A stretch of DNA of 64,000 nucleotides from Cladorhizidae sp. MBARI D1340-BT2. Its lineage: Eukaryota; Porifera; Demospongiae; Poecilosclerida; Cladorhizidae. The position numbers were made by a program, and so were the translations under genes. Below are positions 12,540-22,358 of this stretch, in pieces. Under the pieces are notes generated by a model, which did not search any database, was not told the DNA's origin, and saw only the letters and a list, made by a program, of their open reading frames with translations. Numbering within the stretch: the stretch's first letter is position 1; every line of letters starts with the position of its first letter. Where the stretch lies: assembly GCA_028752905.1 (NCBI GenBank), contig JAQNBH010000011.1, positions 31,494,017 through 31,558,016 of the forward strand, given 5' to 3'.

Positions 12540-13180
12540 CTAGGCCATGAAGATTGCTTTGGAGATTATAGAAGCTAGAAATTTAAATGGACACAAAGCA
12601 GCTTGACACACTCTAGACAACAGAGTGCTGTGAGAAAGCTTTGCACACCTCATCTGTAGCTTTTGATGCTGCATTATACGTATTAGGCTTAGGTCTAGAG
12701 CAACAATGCTGTGATTGAAAATCTTGTCCCATTGGGATTTTTCTCTCTCTCTCTCTCTCCAGCACACTTTCATTTGAGACATAGTGCATTGCATTCATTA
12801 CTAGTAAGTATAGTTCTGTTTTCAACTTAACCAGAGCCTTTGTCACTTATCAAGGCAGCCAATAGAATCCGCTCTACTTTTTTTATTCGGATAACCATTC
12901 ACAATTTTAAATAAGCTCATTATATGTATATGCCATGCACAGCAATACCAAGTTATCCATTCAAATACCCTGCGAGGGCTTACTTTGCGTATCAATTAAT
13001 GCTTAGCATTCCTTACTAGAGCTAACAGTATTAAATGCGAGGCATTGGGTAGTGAGAGAAGGAGCAAAGCAGAGGGTTAAATATTCAATTGTTTTATCTT
13101 CAGATCCCCTATAATATTGTTAGATAACATAGCTTTAGCCAAATTCCTTCCCCAAACAGAGCCCAAGCCTGTGAGTTATT
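12540..13180. other. No supported gene; CT-rich microsatellite
   Basis: Two overlapping minus-strand ORFs exist here but have no recognisable domain, and part of each is translated from the (CT)n microsatellite at 12,740-12,760. I see no splice or promoter signal that would support a gene. Confidence 0.4.
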
Positions 13181-13208
13181 GATGTTCATCATCCATTCCT
13201 GTCAGCTA

Positions 13209-13212
13209 TTAA
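13209..13212. repeat. TTAA target site duplication (left)
   Basis: TTAA directly precedes the CCC of the left terminal inverted repeat, matching piggyBac target choice. The partner is at 14,484-14,487. Confidence 0.85.
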
Positions 13213-13417
13213 CCCATTCACCAGTGTAACCGCCATAATTATGGCGGACAACCTCAAAGTTTATATCGCTTGGCTATTTTCAGCGCATGCCCAAAGCGCT
13301 ATAGGGAAAATCCCACGTCGATAGCCAATACGTAACTTAAAGGTGTGCGGGTCGAAGAAATTTTTTTTCAATGGCAAGTTTTCGCATACGATTTCTGTCG
13401 GTCTGACTGCGATCTGA

Positions 13418-13597
13418 ATGACGAAGAAGGAGAACATATCTATGCCTACTTGGGAGAAGCGAGTTTGAACCGTGCTGAAGTGGAGAAAAACGCTCAGTGA
13501 TGATTCACTCGACGTTGCCAGCTGCGCGGCGCCCTGAGCATCAGAGCAGAGGTAGAGAAGGAAGGAGACGAAGAAGAAAGTAATGAAACCGTCCTTG
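13418..13597 (+). pseudogene. Possible N-terminal exon of piggyBac transposase
   Basis: This stretch is more GC-rich than its surroundings and starts at an ATG (13,418). It ends at a good donor (CCTTG then GTAAGC at 13,598). One frame gives MTKKENISMPTWEKRV and then a stop; later frames give a charged, serine-rich sequence like the poorly conserved piggyBac N-terminus. The matching acceptor is TTTTGCAG ending at 13,757. The assignment rests on position between the TIRs and on the intron signals, since the N-terminus of these transposases is hardly conserved. It is probably inactive because of the early stop. Confidence 0.45.
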
Positions 13598-13757
13598 GTA
13601 AGCCTAGAGCTATCTATAACCTGAAAAGAATCTATATAATTATAATAACAGTATAATAATAATAAGATATAGCTTGAATTTAGCTGGAAGAGAGCCAGGA
13701 GTCAGACATCATTATTCCTGGGTAACTGGCGGTTATGTGTATGTGTGTGTTTTGCAG

Positions 13758-14181
13758 GTGCCAGTCATTCATTCATATCATTGAGTGCTGCATTCTAAAT
13801 GCATATGTTTTGGATGGTCACATCCATTCCAGTTCACATCTTGCATCTGGCCATAGTAAGAGAGATTTTCTTAGTTTTAGGATGGATTTGGCAGAGAAAC
13901 TAGTAGGTAGTTTTTCATCACGCTCTTGCATTGGTCGACCCCGTAACATGGAGAGTGCTGCAATGGATAGGCTCAATAAAACCTTAGATCACTGGCCAAT
14001 TTATTGCTCTCAAATGTTTGACTGCGTAGTCTGTGCAAAACGTCGGGAAAAGCTCCACCTTCCAAGGACTCAACTTTGCCATGAATCTCAAGTCAAATGT
14101 GAACATTATGCAGTACATTTGTGCATTTTGAATAGAGATTGCTTCAAAAAATTTCATTCACAAGTAGAATATTGGCATTAG
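13758..14181 (+). pseudogene. piggyBac transposase C-terminal part with cysteine-rich finger
   Basis: The ORF continues past an acceptor (TTTTGCAG) and stops at 14,179-14,181. FIHIIECCILNAYVL matches the 'ffhllD.silNayil' helix near the end of the DDE_Tnp_1_7 domain. LSFRMDLAEKLVGSFSSR then matches 'l.FR.eLa..Lig'. The C-terminal finger reads DCVVCAKRREK, LCHESQVKCEHYAVHLC and CFKKFH, with the paired Cys and final His pattern of the piggyBac C-terminal zinc-binding domain. The three catalytic aspartates lie upstream in the family and are missing here, so the product cannot transpose DNA. The finger may still bind TIR DNA if expressed. Confidence 0.8.
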
Positions 14182-14483
14182 TTTATTGTACCATCACATT
14201 TATAATACTTTCATATTTATAATAGCTATGAAACTGATATTATTGTACTCGAATTGACATAAAAATGGAATTGATATATTATAATGATATTCATATCGCT
14301 ATAACAATGTTGTGGTCTGTCGCTAGGCAACCATTTCCCAAGGATTATTTTCTGTTTCCATTGTACTTTCAGAAAATATATGGTTGCTAGGGAGTTTGGT
14401 CATAGCAAAACTCAGTATTTAATGATAAACAACTATCTGTACAGCTTCAGTCACAAGCTTCTAGAAAGTCACCGGTGAAAGGG

Positions 14484-14487
14484 TTAA
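14484..14487. repeat. TTAA target site duplication (right)
   Basis: TTAA directly follows the GGG of the right terminal inverted repeat. Removing the element and one TTAA restores continuity of the surrounding dispersed repeat. Confidence 0.85.
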
Positions 14488-14499
14488 TCCTTATTGAAA

Positions 14500-16110
14500 T
14501 CAGGAAGGACGGAGTGCAGAAACTTTACCTGAGACAAAGAAAGCTTATTTATCATGGATGACGCTAAGCACTAGCAATGAAGGTAAAAATTGGGCAACTA
14601 TATTATGATTGATTTTGAACAGGAATTATAATGTTGGCTTATTTTGCTAGAAAGAGCAAACACGTAGTAGACTAAGGAAATTCATATAGTTTCTCAGAGA
14701 TTTAGCTAGAAATGGTCAAGTTTTGTCTGCTGCTTGGAGTTTATGCTAGTTACAATAGTTATAATGTCTGTGGATCTGTCATAGATGATAATTTTATATA
14801 AAGTAAGCTGTTCCCAAACTTATATTGTCAGTTGGTTTAGTGGATTTGATAGTTTATATATTGATTCTATTTCTAGATAATAGAGTGTACCTAATATTTT
14901 CTCTATTAGAAAAGTATTCCCCTTATTAACTCTATTTTTTTTATAGCTGATATAGATGAATTCGGGACTAAATACAGCGATTAGTAGACCATTGATCACT
15001 AAGATGCCCTTTTCTTAACAAAATGGGTAAACCCTATTCCATATTAGGATACTTAGCCATTTTGAGATGATAGAATTTTGTAAGTAATTGTTCTCCTTTT
15101 TAACTCTAAGAAGATGTTTTTGCTCAATTTGAGACATAATCGAAAGTTTAATAGACAATTGTTCTCTAAGAAGCACTTTCATTTCAAAACGGGTAAACTC
15201 TTTTCCATTTTAAGACAACCAAGCACAATAGATGAACTATTACTGCTTTCAAAGACAATTGTCTTTTTTAATTTTAATAACCTGATTTGGCTCCAATTGA
15301 GACTAAATTGAGTGATTTGTAAATAATTATTCAGTGAGAACCACTTTTTCCAATGTGAGTAATTTTGGGGGGGATTTTTAAGACTAATTATCTATTTCTG
15401 GACAATATTATGTGTTGGGTTTTTTATTTTTATTAATGGCAAAAACAGATTCCCCATTGCATTATCATCATTCATTGAAAGTTATTCCAGCTATAATATA
15501 TACAAGTTTTCTCTCACGTCCATGCCTCATACATGGGTCTAGCATCTCTTCTCTCAATGATGAAAGACACTACTAAGATAGATAATACAAGGTAACTTAG
15601 AGCTAAGGCATGGTAGAAAGGGAATTCATCAACTGCCTCAGACACTTATCTAGATATAGCCAAGTTTTCTCTGCTAATTTTAGTTGATGCCATTTACCAA
15701 AGTTATATTTTCTGTGGTTTTGGTGGATTTGATAGTATATAGCTATACATAAACTAAAAGAATCCGGAAAATGAGTTAGTATATTTGTATAAAAAAATTG
15801 TAGCTAACTAATGGCACAATAATTATCAGCATTTATTATCCAGCTAGCACATGAGTTCACAGTTCTCTCCCATTGCTCACATGCATGTCTCCCTTCTCTT
15901 GTCTCAAGTATTATTCATTAAGATTATTAAACTTAGAAAGATTCGTAAAACAATTAATGTGTTTTTTATATATTTCACACTCTCTCACACATAATACACA
16001 CACACTTTTCCTCTTCTGCGGGATGCAGTCATCGTAATTTCCACTATGATAAAGCCAAACCAAGCAATTGCACACTAAACCAACACACAAACATACACAT
16101 TCACAAACTT
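14500..16110 (+). repeat. Copies of the ~1-kb repeat unit downstream of piggyBac
   Basis: Landmarks in order: GAGTGCAGAAACTTTACCTG at 14,513, ATTGATTTTGAACAGGAAT near 14,608, GTCAAGTTTTGTCTGCTG near 14,713, TTTAGTGGATTTGATAG near 14,835, then a second set with ATAGCCAAGTTTTCTCTGC near 15,655 and TTTTGGTGGATTTGATAG near 15,717. ATTCCCCATTGCATTATCA occurs near 15,450 and GATGCAGTCATCG with ATGATAAAGCCAAAC near 16,023-16,060. The same blocks in the same relative order appear inverted at 27.06-28.09 kb. The copies are interrupted by the 15.0-15.4 kb repeat patch. Confidence 0.55.
15010..15420. repeat. Patch of degenerate repeats related to the 53.9-56.2 kb array
   Basis: The segment TTGTTCTCCTTTTTAACTCT near 15,088, followed by AAGAAG, matches the reverse complement of the 56,22x segment TTGTTCACCTTTTTAACTCG followed by AAGAAG. 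The neighbouring phrases (GCTCAATTTGAG, GGGTAAACTCTTTTCCATTTT) resemble other phrases of that array. No ORF of interest is present. It looks like a small copy of the same repeat family, about 40 kb from the main array. Confidence 0.5.
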
Positions 16111-16329
16111 AGCTTATGCCAGTGCAAGGTATAATAGTGAATTGTATATTATGTGATACAACCAAACTCAGCAGTCATGGAAAACTATTGGGTCAGTAGC
16201 GCATTGTGCAGATGCCTGCTAGTTATTTTAGGAAGGATTCCCTCTGTAATGAAAATGTATTGTCATATGTAAGATCTTTAGTTATTAACACATAATTATT
16301 TTGTCCATATTTCAGATAACTCTTTTCAG

Positions 16330-16770
16330 ACACCAATAAAAATCCATATTCATATGTGTGGCTTTCAGAGTATACCTACTTCGTACTAATCCAGGTTAGC
16401 TGCTTTATAACTGTTCTGTCTCCTGCATAGGCAGCAACATTTTCACTTATCCATGTGAGAAAGGTACTAGCTCAGATAATCTTAACTTTGATCATGATGA
16501 TAGGTAGGGTGTGCTGATGAACTGAGTGGCTAAGTCAGAATTAAAATTCACCTCACCATTCTTTCTTGAGATGTATGAACTCTTTAGAAACATGGATAGT
16601 CGAGTGCAGAAGATTTACCTGAGGACAACGAAGCTTTTCAATCGTATATTACACTAAGCATTAGTAATGAAGTTATTTCATGCTTATAGAAGCAAGGAGA
16701 GATGGAGTGTAGAAGCCTTACCGGAGCTTAAGGAGGTTTCTCATTCATTGACAACACCAAGCACTTGACC
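16330..16770 (+). repeat. Partial copies of the ~1-kb repeat unit
   Basis: TGGATAGTCGAGTGCAGAAG at 16,592 continuing ATTTACCTGAG, and AGATGGAGTGTAGAAGCCTT at 16,700 continuing ACCGGAG, are two tandem occurrences of the unit's most conserved block, about 100 bases apart. CTAAGTCAGAATTAAAATTC near 16,530 matches blocks near 10,832 and 11,986. The right limit is close to the palindrome at 16,781. Confidence 0.5.
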
Positions 16771-16780
16771 TAATAATCAA

Positions 16781-16833
16781 TCTACACAGGTAGAGATGCT
16801 CTTATATTATAAGAGCATCTCTACCTGTGTAGA
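16781..16833. repeat. Perfect 26-bp inverted repeat with one-base spacer
   Basis: The left arm (16,781-16,806) begins TCTACACAGGTAGAGATGCT and the right arm (16,808-16,833) is its exact reverse complement, with a single T between. As RNA or single-stranded DNA it would fold into a near-perfect hairpin. It lies between the last copy of the 1-kb unit and the LINE remnant. Perfect identity in otherwise decayed DNA implies a recent origin, for example by template switching. Confidence 0.95.
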
Positions 16834-16899
16834 AATGTCTAGTTATGGGGTGGAAGAGGCTGGTAAATATTGAAGAACATTCATGTTTGGGTGTTAGGG

Positions 16900-18850
16900 G
16901 GTAAGATGTGGGCAAGTAGAGCTTGGGAGAGCTGGTATATGGGAGTTTGTAATCTAGGGTGAGGAAGTAAGAGAAGAGTTGCTGTCGGTGAAGTGGATCA
17001 GAGTGTGGAGAAGGAAAATGATGGCTGGAGTAATGAATGTGAATTCACAAGTAGTGAGAGTCGGTGAGATGGAGAGACCATTTAATGTATTGCAGGAAGG
17101 TGTGGTAAAATATGAATAGAAAGGTTTTGATGTAGTTGTGATGGGAGACTTCAACACAAGAACAGTATTGGGAGCGGAGAAAATCCAAACACTACTAGAA
17201 AGTGGCTGTTGGAGCCAGTTAGAGTTGGAGGTGTGATTGTTGGAAACAGGTTGCAGTGCTGTGATGGTAAGTAGGACATGGGAAAGGGGGGATAGAAAAT
17301 TGGTCATGGATTATATTTTGTTTAGTAAAGCCATGACATATTTTGGTTAGACTACTCAAGCAAGTTGAATGGCGGGGTGGACCATAAATAAGTCTCGGGT
17401 TAAATCATGAGGCAGAAGAGAAATACAATTGAGAAGATATCTATTTAAATAGAGAGTTGACATTAAGCTAGAATGCGAGGAATATCAGAAGGCAGTGTAG
17501 AGAATGTTCATGGGATGGGAAGAAGAGTTAAGACTGTTCAGCAAGAATTGTGCATAAATATATTTGAATAGATGTGGAGTAGGTGGGATGAAAAACTATA
17601 GGCTGTAGTGGAGAAAGGAATAGGGAGGAATAAGACTAGTAGAGGTCAGAGGGATGATGAGAATGCGGAAAGGTTAATTGGTGTTAGGAAGAAGAAATGT
17701 AGGTGGTTACTGGAAGCAATGAAGAAAGTAGAGAGGAAAGCTTTATTGATTGGGGCAGATATGTGATGACTAAAGTAAAATAAGAAAAGAAGTAAAAAAA
17801 CTATTAGAAAAGTGAAAAATGAATTGAGGAAGTAAACTTGAAGGAAATTAGATAGCAGGGTGGGACCTGTTGTAAGGTGATTTGGAATGATTCTAGAGTA
17901 AACAAGGAGGGAAGTATTGAATGAATGAAAGGTGATAAGGACAGGACAGTGGAGGAAGAATACAAGTTCTTGGAGTTGATGGGAAAAATGGGAAGAGCCG
18001 AATAGAAAAAAGAGGATACCCTAGTACCAGAAGCAGGGATATGAGTGGACAAGGGTTGTGTTTGTGTGAGGAAATAACTTGGGGAGAAGTCGTAGTGTTA
18101 TTGAAGTATTTGATGAAAGGAAAGGCACCAGGGTTATTGAAGTATTTGATAAAAGTAAAGGCACCAGGCCCTGATGGAATGTTAAATGATACGCATCTCT
18201 ATGGTGCTAGAAGGTTGGTGGAGGTGATTGGATTTCATAAATGTAGTGATGAGTGGTGGCTTTTGTTAAGTGGACTGGAAGACAAGTTTACTATTACTTC
18301 TCCACCAGGATGATGAAGAGGACCAAGTAGGTACCTATTGGGGGATTGCGTTAGGCTGTAGTGTGGCATAGATGTTTGAGAGAATATTGGTGATAAAGTT
18401 GGGAGGATTTGCTGAGGATAAGATTTTCACTGTGCAGGGAGGGCTTAGGAGTTGGAGAGAATGTTCCGACCAGTAGTTAGTTTTGAGCAGTGTTTGTTAA
18501 ATGAGGATGACAGATAAGAACAATTCCTATCGAGGCTTCCTGGACATAAGCAAGATTTATAAGACTGTGTGAGGGGAGTGACTGTGACACAAGTTGAAGT
18601 GGTACGGAGTAAGGGAGAACTTTTTGTGGGTATGTGTAGGTCTATATAGTGGAGTAGAGATGACCTTGGTTTATAATGGAGAGATATCTATAATATAGTT
18701 AGCTGTGGAAAATGCGATTAGCAGGGATGCTCTTTTTCTCCAATGATAGGAATTACAGAGATGCTGGAGAGATCTGAACTAGGCAAGTGGTAGCAGAGGT
18801 GGAATGATTTGTTGTAAGAGAGGTAATGGATGAATATTGGTCCCCTCCTC
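16900..18850 (+). pseudogene. LINE (non-LTR retrotransposon) remnant: endonuclease and RT
   Basis: Fragments in several frames follow the order of a LINE ORF2. Near 17,125-17,345 FDVVVMGDFNTRTVLGAEK, then TWERGDRKLVMDYILFS, match the apurinic endonuclease motifs 'vvimGDFNa' and 'stw...g...iDyil'. Near 18,070-18,240 EEITWGEVVVLLKYL, KAPGPDGMLND and ARRLVEV give the RT start ('KAPGpDGi'). GGFAEDKIFTVQGGLRSWRE near 18,400 matches 'f.e.kif...QgGFr.gr', and RGFLDISKIYKTV near 18,530 matches the RT A motif 'aflDvsKAyDtV'. The catalytic FADD motif was not found. Stops and shifts are frequent. The clade cannot be fixed by eye. Confidence 0.75.
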
Positions 18851-19250
18851 TCACCACATCCTTGAAAAGCCAACATTCTTAACTATTATTGTATTATTAT
18901 TTAACCTTAATTCAGGATTATAATGATAGGTATATTCTGTAAGAAGCAAGATAGATAAATGGTTGAGAATCTGCAAGGCCAATCCCCCAGGTGACTAAAC
19001 TTGTGGATGCCTGACCAAATCCTGTAGCACTGTCGTCCTCCACTCAAACTCTATATACTTCCATCAAGTTGTGGTATCATGCTCTGAAATTAATGACTCA
19101 TGGCTAATAGAGTTCATTTCTGCATGGGTGTGTCTACACCCATTTCACTCTAGTGGCCCATCTAAACAGTGCCAAGTTTGGTCCATCAAATTGCCTGAGG
19201 AGCTATCTGTACATATGTGGCAGGAGTGTCTTCCTGACATCTCCCTTCCA
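18850..19250. other. No supported gene
   Basis: Sequence between the LINE remnant and the 42-bp repeats. A plus-strand ORF opens at 19,071 and runs into the tandem repeats. Its only repetitive content comes from those repeats and it shows no domain. Confidence 0.4.
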
Positions 19251-19259
19251 CTACCAGGG

Positions 19260-19412
19260 TCTGAGCAATGCCCCACTTCAGAGGGAACCACTGCCAGGAT
19301 ATTAACCATGCCCCAGTTCAGCAGTGGGATCACTGCCTGGGTCTTAGCAATGCCTGAGTTTAGCAAAAGGGACCACTGTCAGAGATTCCATGCTCTAGTT
19401 CAGCTGTGGGAC
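19260..19412. repeat. Imperfect ~42-bp tandem repeat, about 3.5 copies
   Basis: Units begin TCTGAGCAATGCCCCACTTC (19,260), TATTAACCATGCCCCAGTTC (19,300), TCTTAGCAATGCCTGAGTTT (19,342) and GATTCCATGCTCTAGTTCAG (19,384). The length is about 40-43 bases. The plus-strand frame stays open through the units and gives a repeating peptide around LTMPQFSSGITAWVLAMPEF, which may be chance because 42 is divisible by three. Confidence 0.75.
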
Positions 19413-19778
19413 ATTTAGCCTATAACCAGGATGAGCACTACATGTTTCTAGCAATTGAATCTGGTCTACAGTGGCATATCGTGGGATCCTGCACCGGGTA
19501 TAAGTGGGAGGAGGGTCGATGTCGGCTATGATATTCTCCAATACATTGAGGTGATCGGCTCACTTATTATTCACAGTTGTATGGATCCTTACCACTAAGG
19601 ACACCGTTCAGATCCCTTTAATTTACAGTATGATAATGTTTATCATGTGTGAACTCTAGTGACTGTTAGTATACCTATAGTGCCCAACAATAAATAGGTA
19701 AGGGTGGTCAATTGTAGCCCTTGTAATTTCAAAACCATCCCTTCACTGAGCAATAGGGTAATGAATGAGTTAGTAACA

Positions 19779-20280
19779 GCTATTGTTGTTGTTGTTGTTC
19801 TTGTTATTGTTGTTGTTATTCTGTGTGTGTTTTGTTATTGTTGTTATTTCTGTTATTTTTTGTTGTTATTGTTTGACTTTTTGTTGTTATTTTTTTGTTG
19901 TTGTTGTTGGTTTTATTGTTGTTATCATTGTTGTTGTCATTGCTGTTGTTGTTATTATTATAATAATTGTTATTATTTTTTGTTGTTGTTTTTATTGTTG
20001 TTGTTCTTACTACTAATATCGCTACTATTATTATTACCATTATTATTACTATTATTATTATACTATTATTATTACTATTGTTACTATTGTCACTGTTACT
20101 ATTGTTGCTATTGTTATTATTATATGTATTGGTATTATTGTTATTATAGTTATTATAGTTGTTATTATTATTACTATTATTATTATTATTTCTATTCATT
20201 TATTTGTTTGTTTGTTAATTTGTTGTTTTATTTGTTTGTTTATTTTTTTGTTTATTTATTTATTTATTTGTTTATTCATC
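19779..20280. repeat. Long TTG/TTA trinucleotide and TTTG/TTTA simple repeat
   Basis: About 500 bases composed almost entirely of TTG, TTA and TTC triplets, changing to TTTG and TTTA tetranucleotides after about 20,196. Long ORFs in both directions (poly-Cys/Leu/Tyr on plus, poly-Asn on minus) are by-products of the triplet composition and are not genes. Confidence 0.95.
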
Positions 20281-20375
20281 TTCTAATTATTAATATTTAT
20301 GAAATAGGTGCTTGGAAAGCTTGTTTTGTGGGAATTAATCAGCTAGCATTGGATCATGACATCGAAACACTCTAG

Positions 20376-20533
20376 TGCTAATGCTGGTTGTCAAGACTAA
20401 CTGTGCTGCTCTGCTCTGACATTGACTGGATCTGCACTTGATCTGATTCACAGAATGCCAATTGTGCAGGCTCTATTAGGCACCTCCCAGGGGGATAAAG
20501 TTCTTCTAATGTTACCTAAATAAAACTTTGAGG
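20376..20533 (+). repeat. Dispersed repeat A, left copy
   Basis: About 160 bases resembling 26,672-26,832 in the same orientation. Shared blocks include CTGCTCTGCTCTGACATTGA / CTGCTGTTCTGATCTGAACT, CACAGAATGCCAATTGTGCA / GCAGAATGCCAGTCATGCAG, and CTTCTAATGTTA in both. The two copies lie on either side of the GC-rich retroelement. It does not look like an LTR, because the ends lack TG/CA and divergence is high. It may be a SINE-like repeat. Confidence 0.6.
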
Positions 20534-20811
20534 GGTGAACCAAAGTGCAGAGAAGAATTGAGCTGTTGCTGGGGGATACTAATGTACAATGAGAAAGCTG
20601 ATTATATCCTAACTTCCCAGGGTCATCATTACGGAGTCACATTAATTGCAATTCTGGTTGCACTAGCTTGAAAACTATGACCACTGAAACGTAAATCATC
20701 TATGCCCATCACTCTCAACACCTGGAACATGGATTGAATGAGATTGGTTCCAGAAAGAGTCGCATCACACAAAAAAATAAAGAGTGTTCAATATTTGGGG
20801 AGATTGGGGAT

Positions 20812-20827
20812 GGGGGGGGGGGGGGGG
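20812..20827. repeat. Poly(G) run of 16
   Basis: Sixteen consecutive guanines on the plus strand, one of several G-runs here. Its possible functional meaning (G-quadruplex) is untested. Confidence 0.9.
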
Positions 20828-20900
20828 TTAGTGGGCAGATGACCCAACACTGAAGCAATAGGACAAAGTGGGACTGTAGCTCAAAGATGCAGATCGGTCA

Positions 20901-21185
20901 TTATTTCTTCTCCATTTCGGGGAATATGAGGTGCATCAGGAAGGCATGTAAGTTCACTGCCACATTTCCTGCTGTGGGTATGTCTGGAGAAAGCTTCATG
21001 TGTGGCTTTATCAATGGGTCAATTAAGGTCACTTTGGCAGCCGTTGTAGCTGCATTGGTGTTACCCACTCCAACCATTACCATTGCCTGGTAATGCAACT
21101 GAACTAACCCGGATCTGGAAAGGGTAGAACCATTGCTAAATATAAAAAGTGCCCTAATGAAGGTAATGAATGACCATGTATCCAA
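20901..21185 (-). CDS. Unidentified minus-strand ORF
   Basis: A 94-residue ORF whose last 65 or so residues look protein-like: YQAMVMVGVGNTNAATTAAK, VTLIDPLIKPHMKLSPDIPT and a charged end FPEMEKK. Composition is balanced and less AT-driven than neighbouring spurious ORFs. I do not recognise the family. Upstream on the same strand (21,250-21,740) there is another broken coding-like stretch (TDYHYRETVYHYFVEYLF; RIMFYTRYAQWMWL), so this may be the 3' end of a decayed mobile gene. No intact start or splice chain could be drawn. Confidence 0.3.
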   Translation of the reverse strand: MDTWSFITFIRALFIFSNGSTLSRSGLVQLHYQAMVMVGVGNTNAATTAAKVTLIDPLIKPHMKLSPDIPTAGNVAVNLHAFLMHLIFPEMEKK

Positions 21186-21249
21186 ACATTGCAGTAGTAG
21201 GGTATAGTATGCTCTGTGTGGTATTTAGATATATCAATTCACCTGCAAC

Positions 21250-21740
21250 AAATTGGTTCTTTGCACTGTTTCAGGTGATCTGTGAGATTTGTAGGAGACA
21301 TATCAATCGACAACCACATCCACTGTGCATAGCGAGTGTAAAACATTATGCGAAGGGCAGGTCAATTCCACTGTCAATGGTGCAAAAAAGCCCAGATAAA
21401 AAATGACAATGTCAAAGTCTGGTGTAATTAGAATGCAGCTAGTGTTAATTTTTAGTGCTACCTCACTACTGACACTTTCAGGCCATAATCCAGATGAGGA
21501 AAGGAGGCCTTAGAAATACCTGTTATGATCTGCAAGTGATGCACTGCACTTATAATTGACTGGTAGGGATGTGAGGCCAGAAATAGATATTCTACAAAAT
21601 AATGATAGACAGTTTCACGGTAATGGTAATCAGTTATACCTCCTGCAAAAGTAGAACAGCACTTGACTGTATCATAAGAGATTAGCATTGAGTTAGATAC
21701 ATCAGTCAGTGAGCGAGCGAATTTTTTAATCCTCAATCAT
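21250..21740 (-). pseudogene. Possible broken coding remnant, unidentified
   Basis: On the minus strand, 21,458-21,736 encodes AGGITDYHYRETVYHYFVEY and HPYQSIISAVHHLQIITGIS without a recognisable family. Beyond its stop, 21,260-21,400 gives RIMFYTRYAQWMWLSIDMSP and HLKQCKEPICCR followed by GTGAAT, a possible donor. Frames are interrupted by stops. It may belong with the ORF at 20,901-21,185. Function unknown. Confidence 0.25.
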
Positions 21741-22160
21741 AATAGAAGTAGAAACTTCACAATAGATGAATTAATAGTTGTATCCGAGCTGATCCATTAT
21801 TTATTATAGCAATTACTATTCTGTTGCAGCAATGAAAAAAAACGTGTTTACCTGTAGACAATACTTACCTATAGTAGACACCTATGTATGCATATCACTA
21901 CGCATGGACCTTTACCCTGTTGATGACCCCTTACCTCACGCATGCTTATTGACATACATTCAGTTGATGCACACATCTCATGCCTGCAATATCAATATTC
22001 AATCCTCTTGAATCGGCAACGAGACAGCGTACTACGCTTAACTATGTGTGCATCAACTCTCCAAGTATAGTCTCTGTTAGCTACTACACCCCACCAGCAA
22101 GAGTGCTGTCTAGGGGATAGATCGTTTTCGGCGCCATTCTAATTATCGCCCACCCACCTC

Positions 22161-22358
22161 ATGGCAGTGAACTGCCCCTACCCGGGATGCGACTTCGCCA
22201 CACCAGAGGGGATGACCCCAGTGGTGGTAGCCGCCCTCCTCAATGGCCACATGCTGATCCACAGTCAGGCAGCCAGAACAAAGCCAACCCCGGTCCGCCG
22301 ACCAGAGATCACGGCCGGGGGAACCACCGAGGGGTGGCACTACTTTCTCACCAGATGA
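22161..22358 (+). pseudogene. gag N-terminus with CCHH-type finger, ends at premature TGA
   Basis: The start ATG is at 22,161 and the frame is the same as the rest of the element. The first residues, CPYPGCDFATPE then LLNGHMLIHS, have a C-x4-C-x(n)-H-x4-H spacing, resembling a C2H2 zinc finger. The sequence continues through RRPEITAGGTTEGWHYFLTR to TGA (22,356-22,358). Downstream codons continue the same protein (AYSRAVHLVGAD), so the TGA is most simply a G-to-A change in a Trp codon. This part would bind nucleic acid in the particle. Confidence 0.75.

Larger units (their letters stand above)
13213..14483 (+). mobile_element. piggyBac element, internally deleted, with TIRs and TTAA duplications
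   Basis: The element is bounded by TTAA at 13,209-13,212 and 14,484-14,487, the target preference of piggyBac. Its ends are inverted: CCCATTCACCAGTG at 13,213-13,226 and the complement of CCCTTTCACCGGTG at 14,470-14,483, with 2 mismatches in 14. Subterminal inverted motifs CTAGGCAACCAT (near 14,323) and ATGGTTGCTAGG (near 14,379) lie near the right end. Inside are an N-terminal exon-like piece, an intron with GT/AG ends and a C-terminal transposase piece, but no catalytic core. Length is 1,271 bp, shorter than an autonomous piggyBac, so it is non-autonomous. It sits inside a copy of the 1-kb repeat unit. Confidence 0.9.

Noticed and set aside
12540..12846. Two overlapping minus-strand ORFs
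   Set aside because: Partly encoded by a (CT)n microsatellite and lacking any motif.
17000..17307. Minus-strand ORF of 117 codons
   Set aside because: Antisense to LINE endonuclease motifs on the plus strand; its Thr/Ser-rich composition follows from the sense strand.
19704..20375. Long plus-strand ORF (223 codons) rich in Cys, Tyr, Leu, and a minus-strand poly-Asn ORF
   Set aside because: Both are translations of the TTG/TTA triplet repeat; composition explains the absence of stops.
22090..22160. 5' LTR and primer-binding site of the GC-rich element
   Set aside because: CGTTTTCGGCGCCATT near 22,125 looks like a leader motif, but no TG...CA repeat, second LTR copy or TGG primer site could be identified.
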